Positions 1 through 9,505 of a DNA stretch of 64,000 nucleotides are shown in pieces (the stretch's first letter is position 1; the number at the start of each line of letters is the position of its first letter). The translations under genes and the position numbers were made by a program. The stretch spans positions 1 to 64,000 of the forward strand of contig CAJNDS010000524.1 of the NCBI GenBank assembly GCA_905221605.1, given 5' to 3'. The notes below the pieces were generated by a model that saw nothing but the letters and a program-made list of their open reading frames with translations, did no database searches and was not told where the DNA came from. The DNA is from Symbiodinium natans. Its lineage: Eukaryota; Sar; Dinophyceae; Suessiales; Symbiodiniaceae.

Positions 1-931
1 GCCCTGCTGGATTTGGGGCCTTAGGGGGTTTAGGGAGATCATGGCGCATGGCACCAGGGGTGTGCCTCTCAGCAGCTACTTGTCACCATGGATGCCGATA
101 TTTTGTAAGGTACACCTGCAAGGGTTCCGGCCGTGCTGAGCGCCCCCCCGAAGCAAGATCTGCTTGGCATAATGATCCTTGGGAAAAAGCCGCCGAAGGC
201 CTTCTACGGCGAACTATTTGCAAGTGCTTAGGCCTAAGCTGGAGGCTTCAACAGGCCCTATTCGGCCCTTCTGCGAGTCAAGTGCACGCAAGGAAGGCAT
301 CAGCAGCGAGATTTCCATGCCGGCCTACGAGCGAGCAAGGATCTTGCCATACCCAAGTGAGACATGGAATCTACTGGGCAACTTGCGGCCACCGACCTTG
401 AGGCGTACGATCTTTATAGTGTATCTTCCCAAGCTTCAGCTTCGTGAACCTCGGCGTGGCTTCTCTTCAGCGCACTTTCTGCGCATGCAAACGGCCCAGG
501 TCCCTTGGAAAAGTCACTCTCCGAGCTTGCCGGTGCTGTGCAAGGATAGGGGTGTGCATGGGTTGCGCGAATTCGTGTACCAACAACACACGCATCCTCA
601 TGCCGCGTTGGGGAACTGAGGTGCTCAAGAGGTTGGCCCCAACACCTAGGGCTGCCTGAAGAGGGGTCCCAGAGGGAGGCACACCCGAGAGCCGACCCGA
701 GTCAACCACTCAGGGCCGAAACCCCTCAGGAAAATCTCGAGAGCTCGGCCTTTTCAATGATCTTTCTAAAAGTGGGCTGCAGTTCTCGCATTGCCGTGTT
801 CATTCTTATGGAGGGAAATCAGGCACCCCTCAAAAAGTGTAGCGCTTGGCGCTGACACCAACCTCTATGCCTAAGAGCCTATAAGTGAGAGAGAGTGCCT
901 CATTGGCAAATTGCGTCAGCTTACATTCAAG
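1..931. other. no clear gene at left edge
   Basis: Several short overlapping frames are open on both strands but none reads as a recognisable protein and none has convincing splice borders. A TTTAGGG-like motif lies at about 20-35. I see nothing else that can be supported. Confidence 0.5.
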
Positions 932-1041
932 AAGTTGGGGACATCATCCAGATTTCCGAGGTTCAAGAGAGCACCCTCTCAGTTTTTTGGGATTCCGGAG
1001 ATCTAGCAACTTTTCTGCAAATGCCGTCAGCGTGCTTGCAA
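932..1041 (+). CDS. possible exon, unknown protein
   Basis: The frame reads continuously as an acidic stretch (EVGDIIQISEVQESTL, then FWDSGDLATFLQMPS). It is preceded by an AG and followed by a GTCGGT donor-like sequence. A TTTAGGG-type block lies further downstream at 1320-1355, as expected for the start of a plus-strand intron in this window. I do not recognise the protein and the opposite strand cannot be excluded. Confidence 0.25.
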
Positions 1042-1319
1042 GTCGGTCTCCGCACCAGTTTCGTCCCCAGCAGTTTTCAAGGACAGTCGCACCCCGACCA
1101 AACGCCGGGCTTCAACTATGGACAAACTTAGGCTTACATTACACTTCATGTTCTGCAGTGATACTATTGTACAGATGGTTGAAGGCGTGCAAATTTGTTT
1201 GTCAAATCCCTCTGGCGGAGTCCGCTCCCTCCGGGCGTTGAAGTCGCCTGCAGAGAGTGCCTTGCAGACTGTACACTTGCAGAGAGTCACGTCGCCATCC
1301 TGTTTCTGAAGCCGGTCAG

Positions 1320-1360
1320 CGGGTTTAGGGTGCAGGGTCTAGGGTTTAGGGTTACATAGG
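1320..1360 (+). repeat. degenerate TTTAGGG block
   Basis: Three to four imperfect copies of TTTAGGG, G-rich on the plus strand. Confidence 0.6.
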
Positions 1361-2764
1361 GCTAACATTCACTTTGGGTCACCATTAGCAGCTGACCGAC
1401 CCTCAGGCCTACCCAAAAATTAACAAAATCTGTACTGCTTTGCAACGGCAATTCAGCCAATGCAGCTAAACGCCTCAGTGTCCGAGTGGATGTTGGATGC
1501 AGCTCAGAACCAACATGAACAAACATCCGCAAGGTCTCCATCAGAAGCGTAGAAGTGGAATGATGTACGATACTGTCGAACGTCTTTGTTGCACGGGCGC
1601 CCGACGTGAGACAACCACTGGTTCAAAGCATTGGAGGCGTTTCCACGCCTTTCAGAGTTCAGGAGCGGCAAAGCTCTCAACTTTGCACACAAGCAGCCTT
1701 TAACCCTTCAGATGGACACACAGACATTGCGCCCACCTAGCTCCCGCCAGGCGGACCAGGAGGGAGCTTCTGGTCGCCAGGTTCCTCACGCAGCTCTGCA
1801 CGAGCCGACCAGGTGTCTGGTTGCTGTCCGACAAGAACATGACTCCACTGACACCTCTCAACCTCAGCCCCTAAGCTTGCAGGACAGAACCCTAACAACC
1901 CCTTCTAAGTCTCAAGATGGCTCAAAAAACCCCAGTGCTCAATATGCTCAATGCCCCCAAACAGCGGCCTCCGAGGCTCGTGATGGTCGCGGGGCGGGGT
2001 CGCTCCGGGCCTCGTGGCTTTGGAAGCTTCATGTCACGCCTCCCCCTGGTCCACTCCATTCTTGGGTGGCTGCACCCCCTAGATGGAGGCTTCACGTGCA
2101 CAGCGCAACGCACCTGCATCGCAAACTCAGGAACCTGCTCCGAAAACCCAAGGGCTGGGAGACCCCATCGCTTCGCTGTTGGGGAAACATGCCTCTTAGG
2201 GAGGCTGCAAACAAGTAAGCGCGTGCGCATGCGCCTCAGAACCCCGTACTTTTCATGTAGAGCGCCCTGCAGGGTGCACGGGTGCCTTTTTCGGAGCCAT
2301 CGGCCCTACAAGTTCCAAAAGGGTACAGGAGCCCCGGGCACACCCCCAGTACCATTTCTTGGAGCAGAAAAGGCACGGAAGCCCCCGTACCCTTTTTTCT
2401 GACTTCTCGGTCCCTGAAAGCTATTTGGTCGAAACCCAGAAGGCTCCAAGAAGGTAAGGAGGCCCATACCTTAATTGGAGATCTCGGACCTTGAGAGAAG
2501 CTCTATCAAGACAAGGTACGGAGGCACTGCAAAAAAGGACGGGCGTCCCTCCTGTTTTGAAAACCGCCACAATCTTACTAAAAAAGGTGAATCCTCATGA
2601 ATCATCCTCGCCAATGCCTAATGCCCAGCTGACGCACGCAGGTGCGTCTGGGCAACTTCCAGTGCGCCGGCCAAGCGGCTGAGGAGCTGACCGGATGGCA
2701 CCGTCACAGGCACCCTCAGCAGGCGCCGGTCCGAACCCACCTTTGACACACAGGGCAGAGGCAC
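1361..2764. other. unassigned stretch with one imperfect inverted repeat
   Basis: Frames of up to about 190 codons overlap on both strands here; none looks like a known protein and low-complexity Pro/Ser/Arg composition argues against coding. At about 2316-2400 a segment beginning AAAAGGGTACAGGAGCCCC is mirrored by GGAAGCCCCCGTACCCTTTT, an imperfect inverted repeat that could be a small mobile element. Confidence 0.35.
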
Positions 2765-2879
2765 TTGACGGCCACAGTCTACCTTTCAAGTAAAGTCGCA
2801 GGAGGTCTCTTTGAATCACTTTCGGCCGAGGGGTTGTTTTGCAAAGTGCAAGCAGCCAGCTGCTTGTCAGAAAGTACTT

Positions 2880-3359
2880 CATCCGCGCGGTCTGGCAGTG
2901 TCTCTTACAGTATAGCAGTGGCTCCAGTGGCTTCATCTCGCCCTTGGTTGAACACCCGTCCCAATCTCGGCTGGGACACCTCGGAAGAGCCGCTGTCCTT
3001 AGAAAACAGGTACGTCAGCCCATGAGTGGTACTGCGTGCTTGGGGTGCTGACAGCTGCTAATCTCCAAACCGCATCACCGAAACTCCTTGAGACTTGACT
3101 CTTGCTCTCACTCAAACTTCCACACCGGGCATCGTTGGCTTCCTCGGATGTGTCGCCGGCTGTAACCGTAGAGGAGGTTTCCGACAAGCCAAGCCTGCGC
3201 TTTCGAGACATCTTCGGGCTGAAAGGTTGCTTGCAGACATGGCTCGGATTCTTTGAGACGGAGTTTGATAGGGTCTGGCCACATTTGAGGAACTTCACAT
3301 CATCTAGTCGCACGTGGCAGTTCACAAAAGAAACGGCTTGGCCTGTTCGCATCCTCTAG
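2880..3359 (+). CDS. possible plus-strand terminal exons, unknown protein
   Basis: Two open segments can be read on the plus strand. The first (about 2880-3007) ends in the reading SLENR directly before a good donor, GTACGTCAG. The second (about 3102-3359) contains RFRDIFGLKGCLQTWLGFFE and ends at a stop at 3357-3359. Both have aromatic and charged residues in globular-protein proportions. The minus strand of the same segment is also open for 117 codons, so the strand is not certain. No family is recognised. Confidence 0.3.
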
Positions 3360-3429
3360 CCATGTCGTCCTCAGCAACGGGGATGGCACTTGAGCGGCAA
3401 GCCGATGCCAATGAAAGCTACTCCAAGTG

Positions 3430-4226
3430 CGAAAGCCCTATGCCCTAGACCTCTGAGCCCCTAAACCCCTAAACCCCTAAAGACCTGAACCCCTAAACAT
3501 CTGGACCCCCAAACCCCTAAATCCCCGAGCCTCTGAACCCCCAAAAGCCCTCAACCCTTAAAGCCCTCCACCCTCGACACATGGGACCACTTGCCACTGC
3601 AAGCATCACGTCGCCACACCTCGCCACACCCACTGTCCACCACCGCACACACCCCAGGACAACACGCGACCACATCTTGTTGCTGCTGTTTTGCTGTTTC
3701 TTGGCTGGAATCCATAATGATTTTGTCGCTATTGACCCCCCCCCCCCGACTCCTAAACTCCTAACGCCCTGAGACTGGAGCCCTACCCCCGCCCCTGCGC
3801 CAGGGGAGGCACAACATGTTCCACACCACAGGGGGGTAGGGGGTGGCGGAGATTGAAATCTAGCCAAAAACATGGGCTGAAGAGAAAGAGTGGGGGGCAG
3901 CCGATACCATGGGGGTTGGGGGCACAACACGTTCTACGGAGGAGGGGTAACCAAAAACATGGGTGGAAGAGGAAGGTGGGGGGGGGGGGGGGGAGGCGAG
4001 GTGTAAGTCCAACTGGCTCTCAAGAACTGACCGACAATCATTGCTGATTCTGGGGTGTCCATCCTTGGTTTCCCATCGGTAGTGGGGTGCTTTCATATGG
4101 CCAGTGCTACGATATGTGGATGCAGGATGAGGGGAGCGTGGGGATTTAAATCCTGGATGATCAAGTCAATGCTTTTGCAGACCCTCACCACAACAGGGAG
4201 CTCTCAGACCGAAATATTCGCAATAA
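3430..4226. repeat. degenerate CCCTAAA block and homopolymer runs
   Basis: About 3430-3560 holds imperfect CCCTAAA/CCCCTAAA/CCTGAACC units. A run of about 13 C lies at 3730-3743 and a run of G at about 3978-3991. No gene is supported here. Confidence 0.7.
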
Positions 4227-4784
4227 TCACTTTTGACTTTCGATGGTGGACTTCTCCCGGAAAGCTTGGCGCTGGGCTCGCTCTCCAAGTACTTGGGGTC
4301 CCCCGCAACCGAGTTGAGAAGCCACCTTGGGCTGAAGCCCAAGAGCAGCTGCCGCTGGACGTGTCAAAGGGCAGCCCCTAGGACTCTTATTAAGGCACGC
4401 AAGCGGAGCATAAGCCGTGGCCCAGACCAAGTGTGCATTCTCAAGTTGCAAAAGACCTCGCATGGCAACGTGACATGCGCGACACATCCTGCGCGTCATG
4501 ACCAACCCAGCAACTCCCGCCCTGAGAGCTCTTTGGGCCTTGTCCGTGCTCGCAAGGAACAAGGACGTCAGCAGATTGGCGACGAGCACGATGTAGGCCT
4601 CAATCCAGTCGGTAGGCCCCTCGGTGTCCAAGCCAAGCCCCCTGAACTTCTGCAGCCATGTAAGGGGTTCAGGGCTCAGGGCATGAACCATCATGAACCA
4701 CTTAACGAATCCCTTCACCCAGCCTGCAAGGTATGCAGCTGATGCGAGAAGAAGAACACCTGAGCGAAGATGATGTGGAGCCAT
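4227..4784 (-). CDS. putative membrane protein or exon, 185 codons
   Basis: Opens with a true ATG at 4784 and runs 185 codons to a stop at 4227. The first part is hydrophobic (SGVLLLASAAYLAGWV) and a second hydrophobic stretch (AYIVLVANLLTSLFLAS) follows about 45 residues later. The last 70 residues are low in complexity and may be intron read-through. A possible acceptor (CTTGCAG before GCTGGGTG) could mean the real exon starts inside. I do not recognise a family. It could be an intronless small membrane protein or one exon of a larger gene. Confidence 0.35.
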   Translation of the reverse strand: MAPHHLRSGVLLLASAAYLAGWVKGFVKWFMMVHALSPEPLTWLQKFRGLGLDTEGPTDWIEAYIVLVANLLTSLFLASTDKAQRALRAGVAGLVMTRRMCRACHVAMRGLLQLENAHLVWATAYAPLACLNKSPRGCPLTRPAAAALGLQPKVASQLGCGGPQVLGERAQRQAFREKSTIESQK

Positions 4785-6644
4785 GACCGAGGTACCAAAG
4801 CTGATGGGTTTTTGGACTACGGGCTTGGATCCGCGTTCCTAAGCAGAGCTGTGCAGTCTGGCATTGTCAACATTGACAATAACAAAATGCTCATCATATA
4901 CCACCAAGGGGGAGAGGGAGGAGTCCAGGGCTGGGCCGGCTGATGTTTGTGGATTCAGAGAAACAGCCGCCCGAGTCTTCTAGGTCTTCGCACTGGCCGG
5001 TTTTGCATTATTGAAGCATACTCAGGATGGCCCTCCACAATCAATTGTTCTAAAAATAGAATAACAATACCAATGATACTCATAGTCATAATAAGAATAA
5101 ATCACCATCCTGATCTTTCAAAGACCACGGCGAGGGCACCCAGGGTGTTGGACCCTAAGTTAGAATACCCGAATACCCAACCCCTAAACCCTAAACCCTA
5201 AACCCTAAACCCTAAACCCCAAGTTGCAGCCCGGAGAGCGTGGGCAAATCGAATGCACCGGTGCAACCTGAGCAATCTCGGAGGACTCACAGGGCTTTGC
5301 GCAGCTTGGCTTTGCAAGGCAAGGCCAAGAATCTCACACTGCGATGGTTTTACACTATCTTGATTAGTTCTGTGGCCACGGATGCACAAGAGGCATGCGG
5401 CTTCAAATGCTTTCAAGCCAGAAGCCGAACGACAAGACTCAACACATTATCCCCGTGTTCCATCCCACCTTCGGTTGGTGGAGTCTTGCGAAACTCTCCT
5501 CTTCACGTGGAGGCAGGCAAAGCCGTCCTCAAGATGTCAACGCGGCAAAAGCCATGCAAATGGGAGCCATGACATGGACAAGCTTACGTCCTGAAAGAAG
5601 CAGACAGGAAAAATCTTCGCTTTTGCTCTGAGCAGTGCTTCATTGGCTCGGCTGTGTTTTGGAGATTTGTGACCCCCTCCTGCCTCGGATGCAGCCGCCC
5701 CCGTAAGTCGGAAAATCGTCAGGATGAGGTGCTGGAGGAAACCTGCCGCCAGCCATGCCCGCGTGAGACAAGCATGAGCCTTCCAGCCGTCTACATGATC
5801 CCACCCTGCAGCCCCTTATCCTGAAACCCCTTGACACACCCCAAACCTCAAGCAGGGCATGTGGGCCAAGGTGGCGGCCTAAGTACTCCACGAAAACGAG
5901 GAACGAGATGAAGAACTCTGGTAGGCGCACCTGGAATCTGCAGAAGCTGATTCATCGAAGTTTTGTAAGGGCTTAAGGACGTGCCTTAGGGGTTTAGCTT
6001 TGCAGCCATGCAACTCTGCTGATTCAACACGGCCATCGGATGACTGTTGTCTTCGATCACATCTTCGAAGCTATGACGGTGGATGGCCAGATGCTCTCAT
6101 CATCTGTCCTATATGGCTGAGGGCATCACCCAAAGTGAAGGAGCCGTGGCGCGCTCGCCAATGACCCCAATAACGTAGAGGCGGCCCACGAGAAGCACCT
6201 TCAGCCACTGCCAAGATCAGCATTGTCGAAAAGAGATGTGCAGTTGCATGGGTTCACAGCGACAGGTTCCACATAGACAGAGATAGAGGCAGAGACATCT
6301 ATGAGTGTCTTCAAATTGGGGATAAGTGGCTGCAGCTTGCTGCCAAGCCTATGTGCCCAGTAGAAATAAAAATTAAAGTACAAAAAAAGATGAACCTAGT
6401 CTTCGATTCGATTGCCTGCAAAAACAAAGTAATGTGGGGGCCTTGGGTCCCCCCCGCCCGCACCCCTCCCCCGCCCCCCCCGCCCCACCCAAACATCCCC
6501 AAACCATAACTTCACCTTCACGCTTGACTTCTTTGGGGGCCGGGGGGTCTGAAACGAAACAAGGATTAAGTCAATGCTTTCCGTGGGTGGGGGCGGGGGG
6601 GGGGGGGGGCCTGCGCATGCCTTTAACTACTGATGAATCCAGCG
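4785..6644. other. unassigned stretch with telomere-like array
   Basis: Holds a CCCTAAA array at 5180-5220, an AT-rich patch at about 5040-5110, and C- and G-runs at about 6450-6610. Frames of about 70-110 codons on both strands are not recognisable. A possible minus-strand exon just above the array (about 5225-5280) is too short to call. Confidence 0.4.
5180..5220 (-). repeat. CCCTAAA array, 5 units
   Basis: Nearly perfect heptamer copies, C-rich on the plus strand. Confidence 0.9.
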
Positions 6645-6751
6645 AATTGGGGGTTTACGATATCAGAGGTACCTTATTGGGGTCCGTATTATAAGGGGAT
6701 CCTGCTATTTGGGGATCTCAAGGGGTCCATTGTTATCGCAAATCCCCAATT
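6645..6751 (+). mobile_element. MITE-like element, family B copy 1
   Basis: A 107-bp segment with near-perfect terminal inverted repeats: left end AATTGGGGGTTTACGAT, right end reverse complement AATTGGGGATTTGCGAT. It contains GGTACCTTATTGGGGTCC and TATTTGGGGATCT. The same element occurs at 7767-7869 (inverted) and 34932-35033. It encodes nothing, so it would be a non-autonomous inverted-repeat element. Confidence 0.8.
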
Positions 6752-7546
6752 TGTACACCGCAGCGTCGCAACGCCTTTAGGAGCTACGAGTAGCTTTCAT
6801 GAGTTGGCGGAATCTGAACGCGCAGCAGGCCAATCTTGCAGCATTGTATTTCTGCAGATGCTGCGGACCCGTCTACTCTCGCTACTCCAAGAGTGAGAGT
6901 CTGAGACATATTCTGTCACATCCGCGCTGTAAGGGTCTGCATGAAGCCAGTCTGCGTGCTAAGTGCCCAGCAGCAAGCCAAACCAGCCAAGATGACCTTG
7001 GAAAACTTGCCCAGAACCCCGAGACCAAAGCTTGTGGCTCTTGATTCGGGATGCTCTATATAAGGTTTGGAGCATCTTGAGCAACGTGGGGCCAGAGAGC
7101 TTGGGGTTTAGCCTTTTCTTCAGCGCCACATACACTTGGGTAGACGCACATTGACACACGCCGGTCCGAAATCCGCAGTAGGCCTAAGGTCGACATCAAG
7201 AGGTCCGGAGGTCAAAGGCATCACACAAGTCCCACTGGGCCCGGGTGCATCAAGAGGATGTTGTTCAGATTGAAGTAGAAGAAGCCGAAGACTAACCTCG
7301 ATGTCCCCATGCGCAGGGCAGGCATTTAGGCAAGAGATTGCTGCCCTCATCCGGCCAGCACTCTGTTGCGGGTCTCAGCTTCAAGGGCAAATATACCCTG
7401 GAATTCATCATGCATGATAGACAAACCGATTGGCTTCAAAAAAACACATGTACACCTGTGACGAAACTTAAGCTTTTGCCATGCAGAGGCCTTTCACTGA
7501 AGAGGCTGGAGGCCCAAACTCTTCACGCTTGTCAGATGTTGCTGTT
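6752..7546. other. unassigned stretch
   Basis: Open frames of 60-90 codons on both strands, no recognisable family. A short minus-strand reading (SDKREEFGPPASSVKGLCMA) at about 7460-7530, just below the TTTAGGG array, could be an exon but its borders are unclear. Confidence 0.3.
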
Positions 7547-7612
7547 AGGGTTTGGGGTTTAGGGTTTAGGGTTTTAGGATTTAGGGTTTAGGGTTTAGGG
7601 TTTTAGGATTTA
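7547..7612 (+). repeat. TTTAGGG array, about 8 units
   Basis: Imperfect heptamers with GTTTTAGGATTTAGGG variants, G-rich on the plus strand. Confidence 0.9.
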
Positions 7613-7766
7613 AGGGTCCCTATAGAGCCCCCCAACAGCCCCAAGAGCAGACACTCCTCCAAGGCCGCCACAGCCACTGGAAGCAGAGAAGCACTGTGTA
7701 GACCTGAGACCAACAACCATGGAGCGCAGCTAAAAGTCGTTGCTTCGGGGCTCCGGACAAAATTTT

Positions 7767-7869
7767 GGGGGTTTTACGATAATAAGGGACCCCTAATCTC
7801 GACCCCCAAATAATCGGATCCCCTTATAAGGAGGACCCCGATGAGGTACCCCTCATATCGTAAACCCCC
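7767..7869 (-). mobile_element. MITE-like element, family B copy 2 (inverted)
   Basis: Ends in GGGGGTTTTACGATAATAAG on the left and the reverse complement of GGGGGTTTACGATATGAGG on the right. Read on the minus strand it aligns along its whole length with the copies at 6645-6751 and 34932-35033, including the central TTATAAGGGGATCC. Confidence 0.8.
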
Positions 7870-8029
7870 ATTTCAGGTTTGTAGTGTTCTCTGGCACTTG
7901 CAAACCGAAACCCTCAAGACCTGAAGCCCCAAGCCCTGTACGCCCTGAGCGAAAAAACCTCCAACAGAAACCCTGGGTCTCTTTCTGGGTCCCGTATATA
8001 AGGCGTCTAAGGACATTGAATTCCTCCCT

Positions 8030-8094
8030 CAACCCTCAACCCTCAACCTGAACCCTGAACCCTCAACCCTCAACCCTAAACCCCAAACCCAAAC
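8030..8094 (-). repeat. degenerate CCCTAAA block
   Basis: Mixed CCCTCAA, CCCTGAA, CCCTAAA and CCCAAA units. It touches the lower border of the exon at 8095-8189; the exon's inferred donor GTTTGGG lies inside the block. Confidence 0.8.
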
Positions 8095-8189
8095 CCTGAT
8101 TGAACGTGGGTCTGTGGGTGTCTCCGAGGCGCCCAGAGGAAGTCCATGATCTCTGAAGGCAGCGCCACCCTGAGAAGCGGCTCTTGAGG
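8095..8189 (-). CDS. exon between telomere-like arrays, unknown protein
   Basis: A 95-nt minus-strand exon. It has a strong acceptor (CTCCCCGCAG) at the upper border and the donor GTTTGGG at the lower. The frame reads EPLLRVALPSEIMDFLWAPR without stops. It is flanked below by a C-rich and above by a G-rich telomere-like block, so in gene orientation the preceding intron ends in CCCTAAA-type and the next begins in TTTGGG-type repeats. The protein is not recognised. Confidence 0.5.
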
Positions 8190-8197
8190 CTGCGGGG

Positions 8198-8332
8198 AGG
8201 GTTTAGGGTTTGGGGTTTGGGGTCTGGGGTTTGGGGTTTGGGGTTTGGGGTTTGGGGTTTGGGGTTTGGGGTGTGGGGTTTGGGGTGTGGGGTGTGGGGT
8301 GTGGGGTTTGGGGTTTGGGGTTTGGGGTTGTG
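8198..8332 (+). repeat. TTTGGGG/TTTAGGG variant array
   Basis: About 18 units, mostly GGGTTTG with GGGTGTG variants. Confidence 0.9.
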
Positions 8333-8839
8333 TTCAGCACAGACGGAGTCTGAGATCAGGAACATTCGGGGGAGCAATCTCTGGCGGCCTACTTGGTCGA
8401 AGCCTTGTTTCCTAATCTTCGACACAGCCTTGGACATGTGTTGGCCTAAACCCCTAAATCCCTAAAGCCCCAAAACCCCTAAACCCTCATGCCCCGTACA
8501 CTCATCCCTTGTGGAGTCAACACCGGAAACCGGCCCTGTCCTTCAACTAAGGGCCCGGCGCCAGTGCTGCGCAAAAAACAAGCCTGCACGCAAAGCTCGC
8601 ACGTATGAATGAACATCGATGTGTTTATATTCATACTCATGCCTATACGCACATCCATGTTTACACCTACAGATCCATATTCATAGCGAATATTCGCATT
8701 TTCTTGTGTTCTTTATACGTATGTGTATATATACATACATACATACATACATACATACATACATACATACATACATACATACATACATACATACATACAT
8801 ACATACATACATACATACATACATACATACATACATACA

Positions 8840-8870
<31 letters not shown>

Positions 8871-9505
8871 TATATATATATATATATATAGTTATACTAT
8901 GGTTTCTTGTGTAATACACCGTATCGGTAGGCCAAAGGGTTTGAGCTCATGAGGGGCGTCATATTTGGTGTTTCTCTTTACGGTAAAAAGGATGATTGGA
9001 GCTGGGTTTCCTTAGTGTACCTTTTGGGGTCTGGAGAGAAGGATGCTCCAACTTTTTGGAGTTCACCGTATGCTTGGCAGATGCCTGCACTCCTTTGTTG
9101 GGGGGAGCTCTGCCCGGATCGAAAGGAGGCGAGCTCGAGCTCTGCCCGGATCGAAAGGCGGCAAGCTCGAGCACGGCGAGCTCGTCTAAAAAATTCCGCT
9201 GGTGCCGTTTTGGCAAGATTTTACCATGGGTGCCTATGGGTGCAGAATCTTGCACTCGCTGTCAGCATGTTTGACAAAAGTAACGCCAAGGCGTGCCCGG
9301 CTGCTGCCAAGCGCGAAGCATGACGACAACCTGGCTGGTCCGCCTGCACAAGGGGATCTGTGTGCTCGCACACGGTATTCACCGAACAGTCTATGCCGTG
9401 CTATCGATCCTGCTTTGAAGATCGACGAGTAAACTTTTTAAACGCTTGAAACGGAGGAGTGGCGAGAGGCACTCGAGCACTCGAATTCCCATGCAAGTTC
9501 CACTT
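8333..9505. other. microsatellite-rich spacer
   Basis: Holds short CCCTAAA units at 8445-8490, the CATA array (listed separately), and a 32-bp tandem duplication at 9105-9168 starting GAGCTCTGCCCGGATC. A 124-codon plus-strand frame (from about 8949) crosses the duplication and is not recognisable. Confidence 0.5.
8729..8890. repeat. CATA tetranucleotide array then TA run
   Basis: About 34 uninterrupted CATA units followed by about 10 TA units. Tyr-Ile-His-Thr and Met-Tyr-Val-Cys readings across it are artefacts. Confidence 0.98.

Noticed and set aside
8605-8952. Tyr-Ile-His-Thr and Met-Tyr-Val-Cys repeat proteins
   Set aside because: Products of the CATA tetranucleotide array, open in many frames on both strands.
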